From assembly GCF_900128485.1 (NCBI RefSeq), contig NZ_LT635859.1, positions 391,242 to 455,241 on the forward strand: a stretch of 64,000 nt of DNA. Direction: 5' to 3'. Source of the DNA: Duodenibacillus massiliensis. GTDB taxonomy: Bacteria; Pseudomonadota; Gammaproteobacteria; Burkholderiales; Burkholderiaceae_F. The notes beneath the pieces are model-generated. The model saw only the letters and a list, made by a program, of their open reading frames with translations, did no database searches and had not been told where the DNA came from. Positions 44,933 to 53,522 of the stretch are shown in pieces (positions within the stretch are counted from its first letter, which is position 1; every line of letters starts with the position of its first letter). The translations under genes were made by a program, and so were the position numbers.

Positions 44933-45724
44933 ATGACACCGATTTCCATTACCGTCACGGGTGCCGACGGCCGCATGGGGAAAATGATCCTTGAGGCGGC
45001 AGCGGCCGCTTCTGACATCACGGTTGCCGCGGCGCTTGTCCCTTCTGAAAGCGCTTCTCTGGGGCAGCCCGTTCCCGGCACAAAGCTCACCTACACCGAT
45101 GACGCCGAAAAAGCGTTTTCCGTGAGTGACGTGGTGATTGACTTCACGCGTCCGGCGGGCACGATGGCCTACCTTGCGCTTTGCCGGAAACTTAAAAAAC
45201 CCATTGTGATCGGAACCACGGGTTTCAGCCCCGAGGAAAAAGCCGCAATCGGCGCTGCAGGCGAAGAGATTGCCGTTGTCTTTGCCCCGAACATGAGTAA
45301 GGGTGTGAACGCCGTCTTTAAGCTTGTTGCCGAAGCCGCCCGTGTCCTTGCCGACTACGACTGCGAAATCGTTGAGATGCATCACGCCAAAAAAGTCGAT
45401 GCCCCTTCGGGCACCGCGCTTGAAATGGGGCGCGTTGCCGCCAAAGCGCGCGGCGTTAAGTTTGAGGACGTTGCGGTTTTGTCGCGCGAAGGCCACACGG
45501 GCGAGCGCAAAACCGGATCGATCGGGTTTGCCGCGCTCAGGGGCGGCGACGTTGTGGGAGACCACACCGTGATCTTTGCCGGGCCCGGTGAGCGCATTGA
45601 AATCACGCACCGCTCAGGTTCCCGCGCGGGTTACGCCGCAGGAGCTCTGGAGGCAGCACGCTTTGTTACAGAAAAACGCACGGGACTTTTCAGCATGGCT
45701 GATGTCCTCGGCATTACGCTTTGA
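44933..45724 (+). CDS. dapB: 4-hydroxy-tetrahydrodipicolinate reductase
   Basis: A 263-residue DapB of the lysine/diaminopimelate pathway. The nucleotide-binding loop TGADGRMGKMI, the catalytic EMHHAKKVDAPSGTAL (His-His and Lys) and the SREGHTGERKTGSIGFAALRGGDVVGDH block are all present. It supplies meso-diaminopimelate for peptidoglycan. It is in a likely operon behind bamE and ends at a hairpin terminator. Confidence 0.96.
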   Translation: MTPISITVTGADGRMGKMILEAAAAASDITVAAALVPSESASLGQPVPGTKLTYTDDAEKAFSVSDVVIDFTRPAGTMAYLALCRKLKKPIVIGTTGFSPEEKAAIGAAGEEIAVVFAPNMSKGVNAVFKLVAEAARVLADYDCEIVEMHHAKKVDAPSGTALEMGRVAAKARGVKFEDVAVLSREGHTGERKTGSIGFAALRGGDVVGDHTVIFAGPGERIEITHRSGSRAGYAAGALEAARFVTEKRTGLFSMADVLGITL

Positions 45725-45740
45725 TACCATTACGCCCGAC

Positions 45741-45763
45741 GGAAAAAGCCGGCGCTTTTTCCA
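45741..45763 (+). terminator. bamE-dapB terminator
   Basis: Perfect 9-bp stem GGAAAAAGC/GCTTTTTCC with a 4-base loop. The T-run is inside the stem, so termination may be partial and allow reading into the zapB-like gene. Confidence 0.6.
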
Positions 45764-45796
45764 AGGGAACTTTTTACCAGCAGGAAAAAATCAGTC

Positions 45797-46003
45797 ATGA
45801 AAGAACAACTTGATCAGTTGGAAAACTCCGTTCTTCAGCTTCTTACGGCCTACGCGGACGCCAAGAAGGAACTTGAAACGCTGCGCGAGGAACTCGCGCG
45901 CAAGGACGCCGAGATCGCGCAGCTCAAAGCCGACGGCAGCGCTGTCGAAGACCGCATCAGCAAACTCGTTGCCGGTCTTGAATCCGAACTGCCCCGCGCC
46001 TAA
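45797..46003 (+). CDS. ZapB-like short coiled-coil protein
   Basis: A 68-residue, almost wholly helical protein with heptad spacing (MKEQLDQLENSVLQLL, then KKELETLREELARKDAEIAQLKA). It lies 22 bases before zapA. Short coiled-coil genes at this place are annotated in many betaproteobacteria as ZapB-like or TIGR02449 proteins, and a role beside ZapA at the division ring is the natural guess. There is no enzymatic motif. Confidence 0.72.
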   Translation: MKEQLDQLENSVLQLLTAYADAKKELETLREELARKDAEIAQLKADGSAVEDRISKLVAGLESELPRA

Positions 46004-46025
46004 ACCCAATTTCGGGAGTTGATCC

Positions 46026-46313
46026 ATGCCCCGCATGACGCTAAAAATTCTCGGCCGCGACTACCTCTTCAATGTGTCCGAAGATGACAGCGCAACACTG
46101 CAGGCGGCCGCTGATCTGATCAATTCCAGAGCTCAGCGGCTGCACACCGCCGACACGACGCTCACGGCTGAGCGCCTTGCCGTGACGGCGGCTCTGGAAA
46201 TCGCCTTTGATTCGATTTCCGGACGCCTCGGCGAAAATCCCGAGGACGCAGCCTGCGCCGAACGGATGCTCGGACTGCGCTCGCGCTGCGAAGCCGCTCT
46301 GAAAAAAGACTGA
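46026..46313 (+). CDS. zapA: Cell division protein ZapA
   Basis: A 95-residue ZapA that bundles FtsZ filaments. The globular N-terminal part KILGRDYLFNVSEDD and the AADLINSRAQRL helix are family-typical, followed by the long dimerising helix. It is co-directional with the zapB-like gene and lies upstream of 6S RNA, the conserved gammaproteobacterial/betaproteobacterial order zapA-ssrS. Confidence 0.9.
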   Translation: MPRMTLKILGRDYLFNVSEDDSATLQAAADLINSRAQRLHTADTTLTAERLAVTAALEIAFDSISGRLGENPEDAACAERMLGLRSRCEAALKKD

Positions 46314-46338
46314 CAGCCTTCTGAAGGCTGTCCCAAAG

Positions 46339-46378
46339 AACACCCGCGAGAAGGTTTTGTCTTCTGTGCGGGTGTTTT
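46339..46378 (+). terminator. zapA terminator
   Basis: 9-bp arms AACACCCGC (46339-46347) and its complement (46368-46376) with TTTT after it. A second small perfect hairpin (46313-46331) lies right at the zapA stop. Confidence 0.78.
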
Positions 46379-46558
46379 CCTTTCCACGCCCGGCATTCTC
46401 CGTCCAAACAGCACTTTTCCCCTGAGAAACCACAGTCGGGACTCGGAGCCGTCACTCTCCAGTGCCGCACGCCTAAGCCCTTCCGGTCAGGTCCTTTTTT
46501 GCCACGATTCGCGTTTCTCCCTCCGCTCTCCCCCGCTCTTTTTTCGAACGGCATCACG

Positions 46559-46585
46559 TTGGGATAAGCCACATTTGCCTATAAT
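46559..46585 (+). promoter_or_regulatory. Predicted 6S RNA promoter
   Basis: Consensus -10 TATAAT at 46580-46585, seven bases before the inferred 5' end. The -35 is weak (TTGGGA at 46559-46564, 15-base spacing). Confidence 0.5.
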
Positions 46586-46592
46586 GACCTTA

Positions 46593-46770
46593 CCCTGCGG
46601 GTGTTTCAATAAGGGCTCCAATGTTCCTAACCTATGCACTGTGTGCAAGGCCGCTTAAGCCAGAGAGCCGATAGTGCACCGGGCACGCGTTGCCTGGTCC
46701 GATTTCCGCTCCGACCGCGGCCACCTGGACTTTCGGTCTAGGCGACGTAGCCCGAAACACTGTGCGGGGT
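46593..46770 (+). ncRNA. ssrS: 6S RNA
   Basis: About 178 bases whose ends pair to a long closing stem (CCCTGCGGGTGTTTC with GAAACACTGTGCGGGG). The middle opens into the large single-stranded bubble that mimics an open promoter and binds sigma-70 RNA polymerase. A T-rich run follows. Position downstream of zapA matches the conserved location. The gene has its own promoter. The ends are accurate to a few bases. Confidence 0.85.
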
Positions 46771-46806
46771 TTTTCTTTTTTCAAATTCCGACATGGGTTA
46801 AGCGTC

Positions 46807-47283
46807 ATGTACTGGCTGATGAAAAGCGAACCGGGGGAATGCAGTTTTGAGTATGTCTGCGGCCTGCCCGAGCACAAAGTCTCCTGGTGGGGCATCCGCA
46901 ACTACCAGGCCCGCAACTTCATGCGCGACAAAATGACGGTGGGGGACGGCGTGCTTTTCTACCACTCAAGCTGTGCCGAACCCGGTATCGCAGGCATTGC
47001 CGAAATTGCCTCGGAAACCTACCCCGACAGCCTGCAGTTTGATCCCGCCAGCGAATACTTTGATGCCAAAAGCACGCACGAAAAGCCGCGGTGGCTCGCG
47101 CTGGACGTGAAAGCCGTCACGCGTATCGACCCGATTCCGCTCTCCGTCTTAAGAGCCACCCCGGAACTTGAGGGCATGCTCGTGCTTTCCCGCGGCAACC
47201 GCCTCTCCATAACGCCCGTTGAGGAACATCACTGGCGCTACATCATGGATCACCTCGTTAAAAACGCCCGCAATGTCGCTTGA
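46807..47283 (+). CDS. EVE domain-containing protein
   Basis: A 158-residue protein made almost only of an EVE domain, a PUA-like fold related to YTH readers. The opening YWLMKSEPGECSFEYV, the VSWWGIRNYQARNFMR motif and the FYHSSCAEPGIAGIAEI block are characteristic. EVE proteins are thought to bind modified nucleobases; the ligand is unknown. The start at 46807 is 36 bases after 6S RNA. The 3' end overlaps the TSUP gene by 11 bases, so translation is coupled. Confidence 0.88.
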   Translation: MYWLMKSEPGECSFEYVCGLPEHKVSWWGIRNYQARNFMRDKMTVGDGVLFYHSSCAEPGIAGIAEIASETYPDSLQFDPASEYFDAKSTHEKPRWLALDVKAVTRIDPIPLSVLRATPELEGMLVLSRGNRLSITPVEEHHWRYIMDHLVKNARNVA

Positions 47284-48082
47284 ACTCATTGCCGCCCTTT
47301 TGGTGCTCGGGGCCTGCACGGGGTACCTCGCGGGCCTGCTCGGAATCGGCGGGGGCATGGTCCTCACCCCCTTTCTGACGCTTATTTTGTCGATGGCGGG
47401 CGTGCCTGACACAGTCGTCGTGCACGCCGCGATTGCCACCTCCCTTTCCACGATTCTTTTTACGTCGCTTTCTTCAGTGAGAGCGCACAACAGCCGCGGC
47501 GCGGTGCTCTGGAAGGTGGTTCTGTGGCTTGCGCCCGGGATTTTGGTGGGCGCGGCGTTAGGCGCCAAGATTTCGAGCCTTTTGCCCACCTTCTGGATTT
47601 CGATTGTCTTTGCGGCGTTTGTGGGCTTTTCAGCACTCAAAATGTTTCTTAACGCCAAACCCAAGCCCACCCGGCAGCTTCCGGCTGCGCCGGGGCTTTT
47701 CGGCGCGGGCACCGGGATCGGCGCCGTATCGTCTCTGGTCGGCGCCGGCGGGGGCTTTATTTCCGTACCCTTTATGGTCTGGTGCAACGTCCCGATGCAT
47801 AAAGCCGTGGGGACCTCTGCTGCGCTCGGTTTCCCCATCGCGTTTGCAGGAACCCTTTCCTACATCTGGGCGGGCTGGGGCAATCCTGAACTTGCCGGAA
47901 CCGAGCACATGCTGGGCTACATTCACTGGCCGGCACTTCTTTCTGTTGCCGCCATGAGCGTTCTCACCGCCCCTTTAGGTGCCAAAACCGCCCACAGTAT
48001 TGACACCAAGCCCTTAAAGCGGATTTTTGCGTGCCTGCTTTTGTGCCTGGCAACCTACATGCTCGTACGGGCCTTTATTTAA
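47273..48082 (+). CDS. TSUP (TauE/SafE) family membrane permease
   Basis: A 269-residue polytopic protein with two homologous halves, each opening with a glycine-rich loop: YLAGLLGIGGGMVLTPFL and AVSSLVGAGGGFISVPFM, the TSUP signature. The family exports or imports sulfur-containing anions such as sulfite, thiosulfate and sulfoacetate. Lying between the EVE gene (11-base overlap) and thiM (24-base gap) suggests a sulfur or thiamine-precursor link, but this is inference. Confidence 0.88.
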   Translation: MSLELIAALLVLGACTGYLAGLLGIGGGMVLTPFLTLILSMAGVPDTVVVHAAIATSLSTILFTSLSSVRAHNSRGAVLWKVVLWLAPGILVGAALGAKISSLLPTFWISIVFAAFVGFSALKMFLNAKPKPTRQLPAAPGLFGAGTGIGAVSSLVGAGGGFISVPFMVWCNVPMHKAVGTSAALGFPIAFAGTLSYIWAGWGNPELAGTEHMLGYIHWPALLSVAAMSVLTAPLGAKTAHSIDTKPLKRIFACLLLCLATYMLVRAFI

Positions 48083-48106
48083 ACGATTCTCTCCGGAGAC
48101 CATACT

Positions 48107-48910
48107 GTGTCCACAAACCCCCTTCCTCCCAAGCGCCTTGATCCGGAAACAACGGCTGCGCACCTTTTTCACCTGCGTCAGACAGTGCCCCTGGTGCACT
48201 GTCTCACCAATCAGGTCGTGCAGGAAATTACCGCCAACGTCCTTCTTAGCGCGGGCGCATCTCCCGCGATGATCATTGCCAAGGAAGAAGTGAGTTCCTT
48301 CGTGCGTATTGCCTCAGCGCTCCTTGTGAACGTCGGCACCTTAACGCTTGAGCAGGCTGAAGTGATGCACTTGGCCGTTGACGCCGCCAACCGCGCGGGC
48401 GTTCCCTGGGTTTTAGACCCCGTGGCCGCCGGCCTTATCCCATGGCGCGACCGCATGATTAACGGCCTTTTGGAACTCAAACCCACGGTAATCCGCGGCA
48501 ACGCCTCTGAAATCATGGCCTTGGCGGGCGCCGGTAAGGGCGGCAAGGGTGTGGACTCCACGGATTCCAGCGACGCGGCGCTTTCGGCCGCCCAAAATCT
48601 GGCCGCAGCGCGCGCGTGCATCGTCTGCGTCACCGGCGAAACCGACTACATCACCGACGGCCGCACCACGCTTTACGTCACGGGCGGCAACCGTCAGGCA
48701 ACGCTTGTGGTGGGCACGGGCTGCTCGCTCTCGGCGCTTGTCGCAGCCTTTATTGCCAAAACCGAGCATCCCCTTGAGGCCGCGGCCGCTGCCTGTGCTT
48801 TAGCCAAACGCGCCGCCGAGCAGGCCGCGGGCGTCTCCTCGGGACCGGGAAGCTTTAGGACCGCCTACATCGACGCACTGCAGCTTCTGCAGGCCAAGGA
48901 CTTCTATTAA
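48107..48910 (+). CDS. thiM: Hydroxyethylthiazole kinase
   Basis: A 267-residue ThiM that phosphorylates salvaged 4-methyl-5-(2-hydroxyethyl)thiazole. Recognisable blocks are VHCLTNQVVQEITANVLLSAGASPAM, VLDPVAAG and the ATP/anion-hole GTGCSLSALVAAF. It uses a GTG start with GGAGA upstream. It is followed by an attenuator-like hairpin and then thiE, its pathway partner. I see no TPP riboswitch upstream. Confidence 0.95.
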   Translation: MSTNPLPPKRLDPETTAAHLFHLRQTVPLVHCLTNQVVQEITANVLLSAGASPAMIIAKEEVSSFVRIASALLVNVGTLTLEQAEVMHLAVDAANRAGVPWVLDPVAAGLIPWRDRMINGLLELKPTVIRGNASEIMALAGAGKGGKGVDSTDSSDAALSAAQNLAAARACIVCVTGETDYITDGRTTLYVTGGNRQATLVVGTGCSLSALVAAFIAKTEHPLEAAAAACALAKRAAEQAAGVSSGPGSFRTAYIDALQLLQAKDFY

Positions 48911-48918
48911 TCGTTCGC

Positions 48919-48950
48919 AAAGGGCATGCTTTTCCGGCACGCCCTTTTTT
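48919..48950 (+). terminator. thiM-thiE intercistronic hairpin
   Basis: GGGC-TGC arms pair with GCA-GCCC with a bulged base and are followed by six Ts, so this is a rho-independent-type signal between thiM and thiE. Partial read-through is likely because thiE has no clear promoter of its own. Confidence 0.7.
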
Positions 48951-48965
48951 AAAACGCCGCCCCCT

Positions 48966-49619
48966 ATGCCTTCCACACACCCCATCGATCTTTCGCTTTA
49001 CCTTGTGCTCGACCCCGTGCTCTGCGGCGGGGAAGACGGCATGATTGAAACGGCGCGCGCCGCGTGCGCGGGCGGCGCCACCGTCGTACAGTTACGGGCC
49101 CCGGGCTGGAAAAAGCGGCAGCTCGTTGAGTGCGGCAGGGCGCTGAAAACAGTGCTTGCTCCGTATCACGTCCCCCTGATTGTGGACGACGATGCAGACG
49201 TCTGCCTTGCTGTAAATGCCGACGGTCTTCACGTGGGCCAAAGGGATCTGACGCCCGAAGACGCACGCGCGATTATCGGAGGTGACCGCATTCTGGGGCT
49301 TTCCGTCACCACCCTTGCGGAACTGACGGCCGCCGACACGACGCCCATCGACTACTTCGGCGTGGGCCCGGTCTTTGCGACCCCCACCAAGACGGATGCC
49401 GAACCCGCCTGCGGGTTGGATGGACTTCAGGCGATCACCCGTGCGGCAGGGCTGCCGACGGTGGCAATCGGCGGCATCAAGGCCTTTAATGCAGCCGACA
49501 TCGTCGCCTCGGGCACGGACGGCATTGCGGTCGTGTCCGCCGTCTGCGGGCAACCCGATCCCAAGGCGGCAGCCGAAAAGCTCCTTGCGATCGTCAAAGC
49601 CGCGCAGACAACCCCGTAA
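48966..49619 (+). CDS. thiE: Thiamine-phosphate synthase
   Basis: A 217-residue TIM barrel that joins hydroxymethylpyrimidine diphosphate and thiazole phosphate. The opening LYLVLDPVLC, GATVVQLRAPG, the metal-binding VDDDADVCLAVNADGLHVGQ, the PVFATPTK loop and the phosphate-binding VAIGGIKAFNAADI are all there. Together with ThiM it completes a salvage half-pathway; ThiD, which would supply the pyrimidine diphosphate, is not in the window. Confidence 0.94.
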   Translation: MPSTHPIDLSLYLVLDPVLCGGEDGMIETARAACAGGATVVQLRAPGWKKRQLVECGRALKTVLAPYHVPLIVDDDADVCLAVNADGLHVGQRDLTPEDARAIIGGDRILGLSVTTLAELTAADTTPIDYFGVGPVFATPTKTDAEPACGLDGLQAITRAAGLPTVAIGGIKAFNAADIVASGTDGIAVVSAVCGQPDPKAAAEKLLAIVKAAQTTP

Positions 49620-49720
49620 AACGCACACTCTGTTACCGCACAAAGGGTGTTTCTGAGAGCCCCTTTGCCCGCCGCCTTTGTACAATGCTTTGCATCGAGA
49701 TCAACCCCGGCGGCCCGGCA

Positions 49721-51247
49721 ATGGCAGAGAAAAAGAAAATTCCGACGGCAAAAATGCCGATTGAAGACGCCAAGTGCGTGCTTCTCGTGCGCTCGCTTGA
49801 AGAAAGCGCCACCCGGGAGGGCGTCAAGGGCCTTTCCTCCGCTGACTTTGCCGAAGCGGGCCTGAAGGCCGCGCACGCGCTCGGAGAAAAAGCCACCGCC
49901 GCAGAGCTTTTAGCAGAGCGCGCCCGGCGGGTGCTTGCGGCCGCCAAAGACAAGGGCCTTAAAACCAACGTGGCAACGCGCGCGCTTTTAGCGAGAACGC
50001 TTGGCGTACTTTTCGTCATCGCCGCCTTTTTCGCCGGCGCCCTGTTTGACCGAATCGCCAGTCCCGCGCGCATCGTCAATCTCCTCTCGCCCCCGTACTG
50101 GACGGTGATTGTCTGGAACCTTCTGATTTACGTCCTGTTGCTTTTGGGGGTCGTGGGACTTTTAGGACGCAAGATTGACGGGCAGGTAAACCTCCCGTTG
50201 CGCACAACGCTTGTGCGTCTTGCTTCCGGCTTTTCCTTTGCCGGGCTTCACCGCGGCTGGAAAGGAGCGTTTCTCAAGATGTGGCTCTCCGTCACGGCGC
50301 CCCTGGTGCGTTACACGGTCTCGGAACTTCTGCACGCCGCGGCGCTCTTTTTTGCGCTCGGCCTTACCGTAAGCCTTTTGGTAAGAGGCTTCGGCACGGC
50401 CTACTGGGCGGGCTGGGAAAGCACGTGGCTCGCAGATAACCCCGCTGCCGTCAAAGCCTTTCTTGATCACACCTTCGGACTTATTCCGGCCGTCGGAGGC
50501 CTTCCCGCGATCCCCGACGTTGACATGGTCGAAGCCATGCGCTCAGACCGCCTTGCTTACCTTAAGGAACCCGCAACAGCCGCTCCGTGGCTCATCCGCC
50601 TCATGGTGATCACGGCGGTCGTGATCGTCATTCCGCGCCTTTTCTTGGCGTTTCTTGCACGGCACCGCATTAAAAAATTCCGCGCCGCGGTACCGGTCAC
50701 GCTCAACGACACCTACTATGAAACGGTCTTAAGTCAGTGCCGGCAGGATGCGGCGCTCGGTCGCACCGTGATTCTTGCGCCGCAACCCCTGATTGACCGG
50801 CAGGGTACGGCACTCAAAGCCTTTGAAGCCGCCTGGCCGGATAAAAAAGGCATTGTCCTTGTGCCCGTGGACTTTGATAACGAAGCGCTCCTGATTCCCG
50901 AAACGGCGGCTGACGCCGCTGACGGGCGCAAAACGATTGTGCTTGTGTGGCTTGATGCCGCACACACCCCCGAAGACGACGTGCACGGACAGGGCCTTGA
51001 GATTCTCAAAGCCCAGTGCCCTGAGGATAAAACCGCCTTTGTGGTCATCATTGATGCCGCCGAATTTTCGCTCACGTTTGCGCGCTATCCGGAACGCGTC
51101 CGGGAGCGTGAAAAAGCCTGGCAGACCTTCTGCGAAGCGCATCAGGTGCGCGCCTATACGCTCACGGGGGCCGATGCCGCTGCCGGCATCGTTCAGAAGC
51201 TTCGCACCCAGGCCGCCGGCCGGGCGCTGATTACATCCAAGGCATAA
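49721..51247 (+). CDS. DUF2868-type membrane protein
   Basis: About 508 residues. A soluble N-terminal helical part (1-85) is followed by hydrophobic segments near 90-112, 130-152, 210-235 and 293-317, then a soluble C-terminal domain (about 330-505) with alpha/beta character but no motif I recognise. The pairing with the next gene, a DUF3482-type GTPase, is a recurrent betaproteobacterial arrangement; I assign DUF2868 from that pattern and from topology. ATG at 49721 (MAEKKK) is preferred to one at 49685, but no clear Shine-Dalgarno is seen for either. Confidence 0.7.
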   Translation: MAEKKKIPTAKMPIEDAKCVLLVRSLEESATREGVKGLSSADFAEAGLKAAHALGEKATAAELLAERARRVLAAAKDKGLKTNVATRALLARTLGVLFVIAAFFAGALFDRIASPARIVNLLSPPYWTVIVWNLLIYVLLLLGVVGLLGRKIDGQVNLPLRTTLVRLASGFSFAGLHRGWKGAFLKMWLSVTAPLVRYTVSELLHAAALFFALGLTVSLLVRGFGTAYWAGWESTWLADNPAAVKAFLDHTFGLIPAVGGLPAIPDVDMVEAMRSDRLAYLKEPATAAPWLIRLMVITAVVIVIPRLFLAFLARHRIKKFRAAVPVTLNDTYYETVLSQCRQDAALGRTVILAPQPLIDRQGTALKAFEAAWPDKKGIVLVPVDFDNEALLIPETAADAADGRKTIVLVWLDAAHTPEDDVHGQGLEILKAQCPEDKTAFVVIIDAAEFSLTFARYPERVREREKAWQTFCEAHQVRAYTLTGADAAAGIVQKLRTQAAGRALITSKA

Positions 51248-51251
51248 AGCC

Positions 51252-52679
51252 ATGACCACTGAGATTCATGACGCCACGATCAACCTCAGCATCGTGAGCC
51301 ACACCAACATCGGCAAGACGACGCTGGCGCGCACCCTCTTAAACCGCGATATCGGCGAGATTGCCGACCGCGCGCACGTGACGGTGACCGCAGACCCCTA
51401 CCCCTTAATTGACGTTCCTTCCGGCGCACGGCTCATTCTCTGGGATACTCCGGGGTTCGGTAATTCCGTGAATCTTGCCAAGCGCCTTGAGGCGCGCAGC
51501 AACCCCCTAGGCTGGTTTTTGGGTGAAGTCTGGGACCGTGTTGCCAACAAGTCGCAGTGGCTCAACCAAAAGGCACTTTTACACGTCAGAGACATCACCG
51601 ACGTCGTTCTCTACCTCGTCAACGCCGCACAGCTGCCCGAGGCCGCTCCCTACGTCGCCGCGGAAATGAAGATTCTGAAGTGGATCGGCAAGCCCGTCAT
51701 CGTGCTTTTAAACCAGATGGGCGAACCAAAGCCCTCTCGCGAAGAAAGGCTTGAAGTGCAGCGCTGGAAGGATGCGTTAAAAGGCTGCGATATCGTCAAA
51801 GATGTTCTTGCCATGGACGCCTTTGCCCGCTGCTGGGTGCAGGAGTTTGCCCTTTTTGAAAGTATCGGCAAAGCACTTCCTCCCGTGTATGAAAAGCCCT
51901 ACGCGGAACTTAAGGCCGCCTGGCGCGAGCACCGCAAAAAGGCCTTTTACCAAAGTGCGGAAGCCGTGAGCGCCTTCATCAATGCCCGCGTGAGCGATGA
52001 AGCGCAGGTCGAGGACATTTCGCTTCTGGACCGCGTGCGACTTTTCGGCAAATCCGTGGGGCTTTTTAAAAACGCCGATATGACGGGAGACCCCGCCAAA
52101 AAAGCGCAGACCGAACTCGTGCACCGCGCAGAAGACGACTTTAATACCCTCGCGCGAGAACTTTTGGCTGTAAACGGCCTCACCGGTCAGGTCGAACCCA
52201 AAGAGCTTTTCGGGAGACTCAAAGCCTCCTGGCATCAGGCTTCGGCCGGTAAAGAAGCAAAGGCGGGGCTTGCGGGTGCCATCGGCGCGGGGGCCGCGGG
52301 CGGCCTCTCCGCAGATCTCATGACCGGGGGGCTCACGCTCGGCACGGGCGCACTGATCGGCGCCATTCTCGGCGCCGCGGGTGCCGTCGGAGCCGTTCAT
52401 ATGTACAGCCGCAAAAAGGAGCAAAACGGCGTGACCGCCGCCTGGAGTCACGCGGCGCTTGAAGACTTCATGCTGCAGTCGGTACTTTTGTATCTGGCCG
52501 TCGCGCACTTCGGGCGCGGCCGCGGCAACTGGACTGAAAGCGAATATCCTCCTGCCTGGAAGGAAACCGTCGAAAAGGTTCTCAAAAACCATCAGGCCGA
52601 GGACAAGCACCTGCCGATTATGGTGCAGCCGGTGCTGGAAGAGACGCTGAAAACGCTCTACCCGGGGATCGTTCTCTGA
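51252..52679 (+). CDS. DUF3482-type GTPase
   Basis: A 475-residue protein. N-terminal G-domain: P-loop SHTNIGKTTL (16-25), G3 WDTPGFG (64-70) and a degenerate G4 site LLNQMGEP (152-159) where NKxD would be expected. The C-terminal half has helices and a glycine-zipper-like hydrophobic stretch (about 335-385, alternating Gly/Ala with Leu/Ile) of the kind that inserts in membranes. It starts 4 bases after the DUF2868-type gene, so the two form one translational unit. Substrate and role are unknown. Confidence 0.78.
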   Translation: MTTEIHDATINLSIVSHTNIGKTTLARTLLNRDIGEIADRAHVTVTADPYPLIDVPSGARLILWDTPGFGNSVNLAKRLEARSNPLGWFLGEVWDRVANKSQWLNQKALLHVRDITDVVLYLVNAAQLPEAAPYVAAEMKILKWIGKPVIVLLNQMGEPKPSREERLEVQRWKDALKGCDIVKDVLAMDAFARCWVQEFALFESIGKALPPVYEKPYAELKAAWREHRKKAFYQSAEAVSAFINARVSDEAQVEDISLLDRVRLFGKSVGLFKNADMTGDPAKKAQTELVHRAEDDFNTLARELLAVNGLTGQVEPKELFGRLKASWHQASAGKEAKAGLAGAIGAGAAGGLSADLMTGGLTLGTGALIGAILGAAGAVGAVHMYSRKKEQNGVTAAWSHAALEDFMLQSVLLYLAVAHFGRGRGNWTESEYPPAWKETVEKVLKNHQAEDKHLPIMVQPVLEETLKTLYPGIVL

Positions 52680-52927
52680 GAACGGGAATCCGCCATCCCT
52701 GCAGTTCGTGCTACCTCTGCAGCCCGCTCCTGTCCGAAGGACCGTTTCCGTCCGGCAGTTGCCCGTTACATGGAACTAACCGACGAACCATTGCCGGCAG
52801 CAACAACCTCGAAAAGCTTTACCTCGCAGGGGAATTCGGAGGCAATTACCCGGTTCGTCAAACGCAAAATCCCCGCCGGGCACCACACCCAACGGGGATT
52901 CGTTCTCAAGGAGGAGAAACTCTCTGA
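52680..52927. other. Spacer with dps terminator
   Basis: A 248-base gap between the GTPase gene and dps. Apart from the dps terminator (52868-52900) no feature was recognised; a short open frame across it and into dps antisense is not credible. Confidence 0.4.
52868..52900 (-). terminator. dps terminator
   Basis: Perfect 8-bp arms AATCCCCG (52868-52875) and CGGGGATT (52893-52900) with a 17-base loop; on the minus strand TTTTG follows. Confidence 0.75.
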
Positions 52928-53428
52928 TTACTTCGCTTTGCGGCAGGCGCGCTTGGCAGCGGGCTTGGTGTCGCAGGAAGCGGCATCAGCGTCGGTGCGC
53001 ATCGCGCGGATGAACCACAGATCCTTGGCAAAGCCGCTCAGGAATTCTTCAAACTGAGTCTGAACCTGGAAGTCGTCATTTTCAGCAGCTGCATCGCGGA
53101 TTTCTGCAGCGAGCTTCTGCATCGTCTTCATATCGGCTTCAATCATCGCCACGGCTTCGCTGCAGCAGACCGTCTTGAAGGTCCCTTCCTTGATGACGGA
53201 CTGAGCAAGGGAGTCCTTGAGCGTGGCCACCGGGCTTTCATCGCGCATCTTGAGGATTTCAGCCACATCATCGTAGGCATCGAAGGCGCGGTCGTAAAGA
53301 GCTTCGGTGTATTCGTGAACTGGCTTAAAGAGGTGACCGGTCACATTCCAGTGAATGTTGTGCAGCTTCACGTTCCAGACCAGAAGGGAAGCGATGTAGG
53401 AGTTAAGAAGCTTGGTCGTATTTTTCAT
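52928..53428 (-). CDS. dps: Dps family ferritin-like DNA-binding protein
   Basis: A 166-residue Dps-type mini-ferritin. Ferroxidase ligands are in place: His26 (KLHNIHWNV), His38, Asp53 and Glu57 (YDDVAEI), with the spacing found in E. coli Dps. It oxidises Fe2+ with peroxide and stores it. Unlike E. coli Dps the N-terminal Lys tail is short; the basic Lys/Arg residues lie at the C-terminus instead (KPAAKRACRKAK), which could provide DNA contacts. The RBS AAGGAAA precedes the ATG. Confidence 0.92.
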   Translation of the reverse strand: MKNTTKLLNSYIASLLVWNVKLHNIHWNVTGHLFKPVHEYTEALYDRAFDAYDDVAEILKMRDESPVATLKDSLAQSVIKEGTFKTVCCSEAVAMIEADMKTMQKLAAEIRDAAAENDDFQVQTQFEEFLSGFAKDLWFIRAMRTDADAASCDTKPAAKRACRKAK

Positions 53429-53522
53429 GCTGGGGTTTCCTTATCGTTATGGCGGAGCTTACTTCTTCCGGGACGGGAGTTTCTGCATCCGTTCTTGAGT
53501 TACCCGGATTTTTACACAATAT

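Larger units (their letters stand above)
46314..46592. other. zapA-6S spacer
   Basis: 279 bases with the zapA terminator hairpins at the left and the 6S RNA -10 box TATAAT (46580-46585) at the right. Nothing else was recognised in the middle. Confidence 0.45.

Noticed and set aside
48083-48106. TPP riboswitch before thiM
   Set aside because: Only 24 bases separate the TSUP gene from thiM, and no CUGAGA-type core was found upstream of the operon.
52770-53057. A 95-codon plus-strand frame
   Set aside because: It crosses the dps terminator and runs antisense into dps; no ribosome-binding site.
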